In this document: positions 9,779 to 16,254 of the stretch, in pieces | How the letters are laid out: every line of letters begins with the position of its first letter | How positions within the stretch are numbered: the first letter of the stretch is position 1 | DNA from: Endozoicomonas sp965261315 | GTDB lineage: Bacteria; Pseudomonadota; Gammaproteobacteria; Pseudomonadales; Endozoicomonadaceae | Direction: 5' to 3' | DNA: 64,000 nucleotides | Assembly (NCBI GenBank): GCA_965261315.1 | Contig: CBDHDM010000006.1 | Span: 4,330-68,329, forward strand | The notes under the pieces: generated by a model | Seen by the model: only the letters and a program-made list of their open reading frames with translations | What the model was told of the DNA's origin: nothing | Database searches by the model: none | Translations under genes and position numbers: made by a program

Positions 9779-10134
9779 TTCAGCATCGCGTTCAGGGTAG
9801 TTTTCAGCTGCCCTGAGCTTGCTCTTCCTATAAATTCTCGACAAGCATTTGCACTAATCCTTACTGGTTATTCTCATTACCGTCAGAGATGCATTTTGAA
9901 AAACAAGTAACTATTTATGATTAAATTTTCATTTTATCTTAGCGATACTTATGCTGGATAGGTAATGTATCCTTCAAATGGATATTTAATCTATTAGGTC
10001 TAGTCTTTTTGGTGGATGATAGTTGGTTGCATAATTAATTTTCACCATGATTTGTACTCTTTGTGGTATTTTCATTGATAATCACTGCTCAGTTACATAT
10101 GCTTTTTCCCAACGGATATGAAGGGGTAATTTAT
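9779..10134. other. Intergenic region downstream of ptrA
   Basis: About 355 AT-rich bases without a supportable gene. Just after the ptrA stop there is an imperfect hairpin (CAGGG...CCCTG near 9793-9816) without a clean T-tract, possibly a weak terminator. The rest is presumably the promoter of the downstream acyl-CoA gene. Confidence 0.45.
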
Positions 10135-11232
10135 ATGGCCACTGACGTTCTGTTTTCCGAACTGACTGCCCATGATAATAAAAAAATTGGTCTGATCACG
10201 CTGAATGCTGAAAAGGCATTGAATGCATTAAATCAAGCCATGATTGACCTGCTTTTCAACCAGCTTTCTGATTGGCGTGATGACAATGATATCGTTGCTG
10301 TTTTCATGGAGGGAAGTGGTGAAAAGGCATTTTGTGCTGGTGGTGATGTACGTGCATTGAGGCAGGCTGTCATTGATGGTAATCCGGAGGTTCCCCGGCA
10401 TTTCTTTGAGACAGAATATCGTGTTGATTACATGATACATTCTTACCCTAAACCCGTTGTATGCTGGGGTAATGGCATAGTAATGGGCGGAGGGATCGGC
10501 CTGATGGTTGGTGCTGACTTCAGAGTCGTAACAGACACATCGATGCTGGCAATGCCTGAAATCAGTATTGGACTCTATCCTGATGTTGCCGGTAGCTGGA
10601 TACTCAGCCATTTGCCGGCAAAAATTGGCCTGTTTATGGCATTGACCGGGTGCCGATTGAACGCGGCTGATGCAATCTACGTTGGCCTGGCGAACCGGTT
10701 TATAGACCATGCTTTTCGGGACAATGTTATTGAGTCTATCCAGCAGGCTGACTGGACAGGCAGTGATGCCAATACTGTCGTATATGGTGTTCTTCAGAAG
10801 TACAGGGAAAAAAGTGCAGGTTGGCTGCCTTATTCAAAAGTGCGGGAGCATAGAGATTTAATTGCGGCATTGATGGATCAGCCCTCATTGGTGGATATCA
10901 TGTCTGCACTTGAGAATCTTGAGACGGAGGATGACTGGCTTCTGGCCGCTCGTAAAACGGCGTTGCATGGGTCACCCTTGTCTTCAGCCATTGGTTATCG
11001 ACAGTTGCAACAGGCTCGTCATATGTCGCTTAAAGAGGCTTTTCAGAGTGAACTTGTGCTCTCTGTTAATGCTGTTCTACATGGCGATTTTTGTGAAGGT
11101 GTCCGCTCGCTACTGGTTGATAAGGACAAAAATCCTCAGTGGAAGTTCGAGAAGGTGGGGTTGGTTGATGATCAATCACTGAATGACCTTTTCAGCTCTC
11201 CGTGGTCCCAAAACCCATTGCACGATCTTTAA
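10135..11232 (+). CDS. Enoyl-CoA hydratase/isomerase family protein, probably 3-hydroxyisobutyryl-CoA hydrolase
   Basis: A 365-residue crotonase-fold enzyme. The oxyanion-hole segment FCAGGDVRAL and the second loop GNGIVMGGGIGLMVGADFRV are clear. The segment PEISIGLYPDVAGSWILSHLP, with its Glu and Asp, and the length above 350 are typical of 3-hydroxyisobutyryl-CoA hydrolase (valine catabolism) rather than of the roughly 260-residue hydratases. The start at 10135 is preceded by GAAGGGG at good spacing; the frame is open further upstream to 10063, but without support. No other valine catabolism genes are adjacent, so an uncharacterised acyl-CoA hydratase remains possible. Confidence 0.88.
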   Translation: MATDVLFSELTAHDNKKIGLITLNAEKALNALNQAMIDLLFNQLSDWRDDNDIVAVFMEGSGEKAFCAGGDVRALRQAVIDGNPEVPRHFFETEYRVDYMIHSYPKPVVCWGNGIVMGGGIGLMVGADFRVVTDTSMLAMPEISIGLYPDVAGSWILSHLPAKIGLFMALTGCRLNAADAIYVGLANRFIDHAFRDNVIESIQQADWTGSDANTVVYGVLQKYREKSAGWLPYSKVREHRDLIAALMDQPSLVDIMSALENLETEDDWLLAARKTALHGSPLSSAIGYRQLQQARHMSLKEAFQSELVLSVNAVLHGDFCEGVRSLLVDKDKNPQWKFEKVGLVDDQSLNDLFSSPWSQNPLHDL

Positions 11233-11240
11233 TCTGCTAT

Positions 11241-11268
11241 AGCTGCCATGCTATGGCAGCTTTCCTTT
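11241..11268 (+). terminator. Intrinsic terminator
   Basis: A perfect 9-bp stem (AGCTGCCAT / ATGGCAGCT) with a 3-base loop, followed by a T-rich stretch, nine bases after the stop of the acyl-CoA gene. Confidence 0.8.
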
Positions 11269-11514
11269 ATTGTTTTTTGAACTTATTTCTACATTAATAA
11301 AAAAATGAAACGAATATTTGTTTTTATTTATACGTTTTTATTTTTATTGCTTTGAATTTAATTCATGACTTTTTTCGTTTTATCGTTTCTCTTAATAAAG
11401 TTTTTCTTATTAGCCCTTTGTAAGGGTGACTTAAATGCTCTTTATTTATTTTATTCGCAGAGTAGTATTGATAAGCAGGAAGGTCTTGTAATAAAAAAAT
11501 AAGGGGGTGGTATA

Positions 11515-11963
11515 ATGAATATCTCCAAAATAAAGTTAAGCCTTTTAATATTCTCTTCTGTATTGGCAGGCTGTACTGCTACGCCTAGTGCCTTACAGCT
11601 GGCGAATGAAAACCAGTGGGAAATGCTAGGTTATCAAGACGGTCATGCTGGTAATCGCCAGCGAACAGCTAATGAATTGAGCATATTGAGTACAGCTTCG
11701 GATAAAGCTATCAGCGAATATTACTCGGGTTATTTAACAGGTCTTGATTATTTTTGTGATACTGACAATGCGTTCTTGGAAGGCGTAACCGGGCGGCGCT
11801 ATGAAGGTCAGTGTCAGATCGACCGAATGAAAATGATTATATCGCTTTATGGAGAGAGGGTGTTGGTCAGTATGAGTTTGAAGTGCTAAATCAGATGTGG
11901 CAGGAAACCGAGAATGACCGCTACGATGACCTGATGCAGGAAGATACTCAGCTCATGAATTAA
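11515..11963 (+). pseudogene. DUF2799-type lipoprotein, frameshifted
   Basis: A small predicted lipoprotein with the lipobox SVLAGC at about residue 19, then a DUF2799-like body: GYQDGHAGNR, YYSGYLTGLDYFC and YEGQC. The direct frame ends at 11889 with a non-family tail. Adding one A in the AAAA run near 11829-11832 restores YIALWREGVGQYEFEVL and runs to a stop at 11963, the expected C-terminal half. So it is either a one-base deletion in the organism or a homopolymer error. A ribosome-binding site (AAGGGGGTGG) precedes the ATG. Its 3' end overlaps the convergent dGTPase fragment. Confidence 0.7.
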
Positions 11964-12521
11964 TTGTCTACTAAAGTCTTTAAGAGGCTGTCGCGAAACC
12001 CCGAAAGCTAAAATACCGCTATTCCAGCGCCACCATAACCAGCCATGACAACAAAGCAAAAATTGGATATCTGTCGTACTCCCCAATACGACATTATACT
12101 TTTCCAACCTTGATAAAATACGCAGTGTCTGGGCATTTCCCTCAAAGCCACCATGCTCCCTCATTACGTAGTTCAGTGCGACCTCACCGGCATGACCATA
12201 TGGAGGATGACCTAAGTCATGAGCAAGACCGATAGACTGAATCAGATGATCACATGGAAGAAAATCCTTCCACGCCTGACCTTCAGCCCTTGCTTCAAGG
12301 TGGAACCTTATGCCAGATGCAATTTGGGCCACCTCCATCGAATGAGTTAAACGAGTTCTATAAAAATCACTTTCCCCTAATCCAAGTACCTGAGTTTTGG
12401 ATTGCAGTCTTCGAAAAGACGCTGAGTGGACAATTCGACCATAATCTCGGTGGTACGGAGTTCGCTTTTCATCAACTCCATTGCTATCAGTAGAACGACG
12501 TTCTGTCCATATGTCTGACAT
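11886..12521 (-). pseudogene. dGTP triphosphohydrolase (HD domain), 3'-truncated
   Basis: The N-terminal part of a deoxyguanosine triphosphate triphosphohydrolase, which converts dGTP to deoxyguanosine and triphosphate. Family motifs are present: YGRIVHSASFRRLQSKTQV, RTRLTHSMEV (first metal His) and GLAHDLGHPPYGHAGE (the HD pair), then GGFEGNAQTLRIL. After about residue 145 similarity stops and the frame runs through unrelated, Trp-rich residues to a chance stop. Full family members have about 440-500 residues, so the third and fourth parts of the metal site are lost. The break coincides with a probable insertion-sequence end. The remaining protein is unlikely to be active. Confidence 0.8.
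11980..12095. mobile_element. Probable insertion-sequence remnant
   Basis: The segment starting AGGCTGTCGCGAAACCCCG replaces the 3' half of the dGTPase gene and contains no gene. Its first bases look like the terminal repeat of an IS element (GAGGCTGT.GCGAAAC type). No transposase and no matching opposite end are present nearby, so this is an inference from the sudden loss of homology plus the end-like sequence. Confidence 0.35.
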
Positions 12522-12594
12522 CCAGTACCTTCTTTAGATCTTCAGTTAACCAAATTGAGCCGTATCATACCTGATTAATTGAAGTACTCGTATA

Positions 12595-12700
12595 CCGTGT
12601 CCAGTTGAGTGTACTTGCTGGACACGGTTTACCGTTTTCATAACCTACTGATCTGCCATGTCCAGTAAAGTTATTACTGAGCAATTGGACAGGCTGTCCA
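12595..12700. other. res-like recombination site of the serine resolvase
   Basis: A cluster of short inverted repeats built on the motif TGTCCA/TGGACA directly upstream of the resolvase gene. CCGTGTCCAG (12595-12604) is mirrored by CTGGACACGG (12618-12627). TGTCCAG (12659) is paired with TGGACA (12686). TGGACAGGCTGTCCA (12686-12700) is a 15-base palindrome. Multiple paired sites of this kind upstream of a resolvase gene are the layout of Tn3-family res regions, which also serve as operators for the resolvase promoter. Confidence 0.65.
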
Positions 12701-12752
12701 TCTGAGTCTAGTTTTTCTTTTACTCAAATAAGATGTAAAAGGAAGCAGTAAC

Positions 12753-13313
12753 GTGAAAGGCCAGAATGTCGGATACATCCGGGTCAGCAGTCTTGACCAG
12801 AACACCGCCCGCCAGCTCGATGGCATTGAAGTAGATACCTTCTTTGAAGATCATTGCAGCGGCAAGGACACCAACCGGCCTCAATTAAAAGCCTGTTTGC
12901 GCCACCTTCGGAAAGGTGACCGATTACATGTTCATTCCATAGATCGCCTTGCTCGTAGCCTTAAAGACCTTCAGGAATTGGTGGAAAGCCTGACCGAACA
13001 GGGTGTCAGCGTCCAGTTCCATAAAGAAAACCTGATCTTTTCCGGTGACAGTAACCCCATGCACAAACTGATGTTCCAGATGATGGGGGCCTTTGCCGAG
13101 TTTGAACGGAGTATGATCCGAGAGCGACAGCGGGAAGGCATTGCGGCTGCCAGAAAGCAGGGGAAGCAGATCGGAGCAAAACCGAAGCTGTCTTCTGAGC
13201 AGGTTGATGAGCTGAGAAGGCGGGTAGCTATTGGTGATCAGAAGAAAAGCCTGGCGCAGGAATATGGTATTAGCAGGCAGACGCTGTACAACCTGATGGC
13301 TGGTACAGACTGA
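12753..13313 (+). CDS. Serine recombinase (resolvase/invertase)
   Basis: A 186-residue small serine recombinase that resolves cointegrates or inverts DNA by a covalent phosphoserine intermediate. The catalytic segment is GYIRVSSLDQN with the nucleophile at Ser12. The family Arg residues follow in RLARSLKDL and FAEFERSMIRERQREGI. The C-terminal helix-turn-helix is LAQEYGISRQTLYNLM. The length matches Tn3-type resolvases (about 185). No Tn3 transposase is present in the window, so this is either a transposon remnant or a resolvase of the accessory region. The res-like site lies immediately upstream. Confidence 0.93.
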   Translation: MKGQNVGYIRVSSLDQNTARQLDGIEVDTFFEDHCSGKDTNRPQLKACLRHLRKGDRLHVHSIDRLARSLKDLQELVESLTEQGVSVQFHKENLIFSGDSNPMHKLMFQMMGAFAEFERSMIRERQREGIAAARKQGKQIGAKPKLSSEQVDELRRRVAIGDQKKSLAQEYGISRQTLYNLMAGTD

Positions 13314-13425
13314 CTATGAATTGACTGGATTTTTCTGCTCGCTTTTTCGTTCCGGCGAGCGAAGCCTGATTTTTCTTTCGTAGATGTCCGGGACAATAGT
13401 TAATACCGGAAGGCTAAAGTCAGAC

Positions 13426-13737
13426 CTACTTTTGCTGTTGGACGGGCTCTATACGGTCAATGTCATCCTGCTCTGCCTGTTGCACTTTGAGCAGGTCCCA
13501 TCGTTGTTGCAGGTTCAGCCAGAAGTCTGCTGACATGCCAAAAAAGCGGGCAAGGCGAAGGGCAGTGCTGGGGGTGAGCCCCCGTTTGCCATTGACCAGC
13601 TCATTGACCCGCTGATAAGGGACATGAATCATCAGGGCCAGCTCTTGCTGGGTGATATTCATTGGCAGTAAAAACGCTTCCCGCAGCATTTTGCCAGGGG
13701 GAGTGGGCGCTCGGTTGGTTGGAATGCGTGTCATCAT
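13426..13737 (-). CDS. higA: HigA-family antitoxin (XRE helix-turn-helix)
   Basis: A 103-residue antitoxin-type DNA-binding protein of the HigA/VapI family. In HigBA modules it neutralises the ribosome-dependent mRNA endonuclease HigB and represses its own promoter. The helix-turn-helix is ITQQELALMIHVPYQRVNELVNGKRGLTPSTALRLARFFG, followed by the family motif DFWLNLQQRWDL. In a normal operon higB lies directly upstream. Here only the last codons of a HigB-like frame remain upstream, with an ATGA overlap into higA, so the antitoxin is probably an orphan. Confidence 0.88.
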   Translation of the reverse strand: MMTRIPTNRAPTPPGKMLREAFLLPMNITQQELALMIHVPYQRVNELVNGKRGLTPSTALRLARFFGMSADFWLNLQQRWDLLKVQQAEQDDIDRIEPVQQQK

Positions 13738-13802
13738 AGCCTCCTATGGTAATCCGTGATTTCAATATCAGCCGGGACAGAGCCGCTTGGTTTAAAGTAG
13801 TC
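13734..13802 (-). pseudogene. HigB toxin remnant
   Basis: Immediately upstream of higA and overlapping its start by ATGA, the short frame ...GSVPADIEITDYHRRL-stop matches the conserved C-terminus of HigB/RelE-type toxins (DVEIVDYH). An in-frame TGA lies about 20 codons upstream, and no HigB-like residues are visible beyond it. The toxin therefore appears to be deleted except for its 3' tip. Confidence 0.45.
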
Positions 13803-13948
13803 CAGTCAATGCAGGCAAGAGGGCTAATACCGGTCAGAGGTGTGGTGTGAAAATCAAGCCGTTGCTTTTCCTGTCGATTGACTTGTCATCCTATACATGA
13901 TGATGTCTACTTACGCCCGCAAACGTTAGAAAGAACAAGGAGAGGGGG

Positions 13949-14644
13949 ATGTCATCGTTGATTGGTGTCGGGCTTTACCATGTCACTGAAGCTTCGGTAC
14001 TGACGGGTATTCCGGCCCGGAAAATCCGCAGTTGGATGCGGGGTTATGAGCCAGGTAGCCGGAAAAAGCAGCCACCCCTATGGCACTCCCAGGTCAATGC
14101 TGACTGTGCGGATACCATCAGCTTTCAGGATCTGCTGGAGATACGGTTTGTCAATGCATTCCTGCGGTATGGGGTTTCACTGCCAGCCATTCGTCAGGCT
14201 GCCGGGCATGCCAGAGAGTTTTTTCACCAACCCTACCCATTCACCTGCAGACGCTTCCAGACGGACGGACGAAGTATTTTTGCCACGGTAAAAGAGGTTA
14301 CAGGCGATGATGGTCTGGTCGATCTGGTCAAAAAGCAGAATGTCTTTAACAGGGTGATAAAGCCTTCTCTGTACACCGGTATTGAGTATGATGGCGCTGA
14401 AAATAACGCGCTTCGCTGGTTTCCTGTGCTGAACAGTAAGAAGATCGTACTTGATCCTGAACGATCCTTTGGTAAGCCAGTAATCACTGAAGCAGGCATT
14501 ACGACTGAAGTGATTTTTCACAGCTGGGTAGCAGAAGGTGAGAATGCCCGTATGGTGGCAAGTCTCTATGATATTGATGTTGCGTCAGTGAATGCAGCCG
14601 TTCAGTTTGAGCAAAGGATTGCCGCCGGTGAAGTACCTCATTGA
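13949..14644 (+). CDS. DUF433-type antitoxin with MerR-like N-terminus (VapB45-like)
   Basis: A 231-residue protein with an N-terminal MerR-like helix-turn-helix region (ASVLTGIPARKIRSWMRG, QDLLEIRFVNAFLRYGVSLPAIR) and a C-terminal DUF433 domain (GKPVITEAGITTEVIFHSW, then VASLYDIDVASVNAAVQFE). This architecture and length match the antitoxin of VapBC45-type modules, where it autoregulates the operon and neutralises a DUF5615 PIN-like nuclease. GAGAGGGGG precedes the ATG. The downstream toxin gene overlaps it by 17 bases. It is divergent from the higA remnant locus. Confidence 0.8.
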   Translation: MSSLIGVGLYHVTEASVLTGIPARKIRSWMRGYEPGSRKKQPPLWHSQVNADCADTISFQDLLEIRFVNAFLRYGVSLPAIRQAAGHAREFFHQPYPFTCRRFQTDGRSIFATVKEVTGDDGLVDLVKKQNVFNRVIKPSLYTGIEYDGAENNALRWFPVLNSKKIVLDPERSFGKPVITEAGITTEVIFHSWVAEGENARMVASLYDIDVASVNAAVQFEQRIAAGEVPH

Positions 14645-14921
14645 TAACAATCTGCCACCTAAACTGGCTCATGCCATTCGTGAACTCTGCTTCTATGACA
14701 AAAGCATTGAAGTCCATGCTCTGGCAGATAAATTCAAACCCTGTACCAAAGAGGATCGTTTTAAAAAAGGGGATGCTGAGAAAGAAGCGCTGCGACGAAG
14801 TGGGCTTACCGTTTTCTTCCTGGCGAAGCAGTGGTCACAAGAGCAGTACTCATCTATTGGTAATAGAGCTGAACCAGAAAATTTCCATCCTACCCTTGAG
14901 AAGACTCGCTCAAGCTCGTGA
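14628..14921 (+). CDS. DUF5615 PIN-like toxin (VapC45-like), 3'-truncated
   Basis: Starts at the GTG at 14628, inside the antitoxin gene. VKYLIDNNLPPKLA is the DUF5615 opening with its catalytic-site Asp, and GLTVFFLAKQW matches the fourth conserved segment. After this Trp, where homologues continue for about 30-40 residues with another conserved segment, the sequence turns into unrelated residues that are antisense to the end of the neighbouring minus-strand gene. The 97 residues compare with about 135 for VapC45. The toxin is probably inactive, which would leave its antitoxin without a partner. Confidence 0.7.
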   Translation: MKYLIDNNLPPKLAHAIRELCFYDKSIEVHALADKFKPCTKEDRFKKGDAEKEALRRSGLTVFFLAKQWSQEQYSSIGNRAEPENFHPTLEKTRSSS

Positions 14922-15175
14922 GTCAACTCGGGCTTTTTTAGCAGCATTTCTTCACAACATATAGACGCGATCTTACCCTGCATCTGCTGATCAAGAGACT
15001 TTAATTGTCTATCAATTGCACTGAGCAGTTGGGATTTATCTGTTCTTCCAGACTGCTCTATATGTGACAGGTTAGACATATTAAGGTCTGCATAACCAAC
15101 AATTAGCTTAATCTCAGCAAATGAAAATTTGTCCGACAAGCAGGATCTGATTGGTCCCCATGGTATTTGTTGCAT
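14693..15175 (-). CDS. Hypothetical protein, C-terminus replaced (last gene of the R-M operon)
   Basis: A start at the ATG at 15175 is supported by AGGAAAG eight bases upstream. The first ~105 residues look like a genuine helical protein (FSFAEIKLIVGYADLN, RTDKSQLLSAIDRQLKSL, EEMLLKKPELTHELERVFSRVGW). After LLPID at about 14853 the remaining codons are simply antisense to the VapC-like toxin, so the true C-terminus was lost at the junction. The arrangement vaguely recalls N-terminal domains found on abortive-infection type proteins, but I cannot name the family. It follows the DarG-like gene by 78 bases on the same strand. Confidence 0.55.
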   Translation of the reverse strand: MQQIPWGPIRSCLSDKFSFAEIKLIVGYADLNMSNLSHIEQSGRTDKSQLLSAIDRQLKSLDQQMQGKIASICCEEMLLKKPELTHELERVFSRVGWKFSGSALLPIDEYCSCDHCFARKKTVSPLRRSASFSASPFLKRSSLVQGLNLSARAWTSMLLS

Positions 15176-15253
15176 TACTGAACTTTCCTGTATTTGTGCA
15201 GTCTGCAGCAAGCAGAGCACTACCAAAATAGCGAATCGAACTGGTGTTGCTCG

Positions 15254-15553
15254 TTATCCCAAGTGCGCTAGCGCCACCTTTATGTGATCAGGTGTAAACA
15301 TCTGACTTTTCCGTTTTGACCAGTTGTTATTGTCTCCAAAACTGGAGATAAAATGATTTTCCATATTCTGGAGTAGGAGGCGAAGGTTATTAGCATAGGG
15401 GCCGTAATAAAGGGTCCCAAAGTCCAGTTGCAGATCTTTACCTTGTTCCTGCAGTAGATAAGCCAGCTTTTGAACTTCCAAAAAGCTCAGTCGGTAATCG
15501 AACCGGCGATAATGCTGCATCAGTAGAATCAGCAAAGCATGAGTACGGGACAT
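15254..15553 (-). CDS. Stand-alone DarG C-terminal-like protein
   Basis: A 99-residue protein that matches the C-terminal domain of DarG, the antitoxin of the DNA ADP-ribosylating toxin DarT. The pattern LSFLEVQKLAYLLQEQGKDL, then YYGPYANNLRLLLQNMENHFI, then SFGD corresponds to the DarG segment (LEIQKLAYFLQ..GE, KYGPYA.NL.HVL...EGH.IRGYGD). The macro (de-ADP-ribosylase) domain is absent and no DarT gene is nearby. It starts at the ATG at 15553, one base overlapping the stop of the YgjP-like gene, so it is translationally coupled to the Type I R-M operon. Its role there is unknown. Confidence 0.72.
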   Translation of the reverse strand: MSRTHALLILLMQHYRRFDYRLSFLEVQKLAYLLQEQGKDLQLDFGTLYYGPYANNLRLLLQNMENHFISSFGDNNNWSKRKSQMFTPDHIKVALAHLG

Positions 15554-16254
15554 CAAACCTCAACCCCCAACCGCTCAACCTCTTCATGGCAGCGTTCCCA
15601 GTCCGGGTAATGCTGCTGCACCAGCTTCCAGAAGGCCTGGCTGTGGTTCTTCTCGACGGTGTGGCACAGCTCATGGACGATGACATAATCCAGCACGGAA
15701 GGAGAGAGCTCCATGCATTGCGGGTTAAACTCCAGCACATTCTGATCCGAGCAGCTGGCCCACCGGCTGGGGAATTTGAACAGACCAACGCCATTGCCAG
15801 CAAGGCCAGTCTGTCGCTCCCAATGACGCACCCGTGGGAAAAGTTTGTCCTTGGCCCGCTGGCGGAAGAAAGCTTCTCTGGCGCCGTCCAGCAGCGACCG
15901 GGAAACGCTGTCGCCTTCCGGTGACTGAATCAGAAAACGACTGTGGTTAAAACTGATCACTGCCTTATCCAGTTCCAGAGCCGGAACCACCTGGCAGTAG
16001 TACCAGCGCCCCCGGTAGAGCAGGCGGCTGCCGGTCATCCAGGTATCCTTTAATGGCCGGTTGACTGACCGCAGGCGATCTCTGATCCATCGGGCGCGTT
16101 GGCGAATCAGCTCCACCTTTTCAGCATCCGAAACAGCAGGGCCACGCAGCAAGACCGGTTTACCCCGTTCCACGGTGACATAGTGGTGCTTCAGATCGGG
16201 TTCTTCACTGAACTCCCATTGAATGGCAGTGGTGCCGTACTGGTAGACTGGCAT
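15553..16254 (-). CDS. YgjP/DUF45-type zinc metalloprotease
   Basis: A 233-residue protein of the YgjP-like (SprT/M48-related) family. The zinc motif is VIVHELCHTVEKNHSQAFWKLV, with the HExxH ligands and the downstream HSxxFW that carries the third His. The N-terminal beta-rich half contains RWIRDRL and YRGRWYYCQVV, as in family members. Such genes often sit next to hsdR in Type I restriction operons; the substrate is unknown. Its ATG overlaps the stop codon of hsdR, and its own stop overlaps the next start, so all three are tightly coupled. Confidence 0.88.
   Translation of the reverse strand: MPVYQYGTTAIQWEFSEEPDLKHHYVTVERGKPVLLRGPAVSDAEKVELIRQRARWIRDRLRSVNRPLKDTWMTGSRLLYRGRWYYCQVVPALELDKAVISFNHSRFLIQSPEGDSVSRSLLDGAREAFFRQRAKDKLFPRVRHWERQTGLAGNGVGLFKFPSRWASCSDQNVLEFNPQCMELSPSVLDYVIVHELCHTVEKNHSQAFWKLVQQHYPDWERCHEEVERLGVEV

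Noticed and set aside
9371..9844. A 157-codon minus-strand frame overlapping the ptrA 3' end.
   Set aside because: Antisense to conserved M16 sequence; residues look random and there is no start signal.
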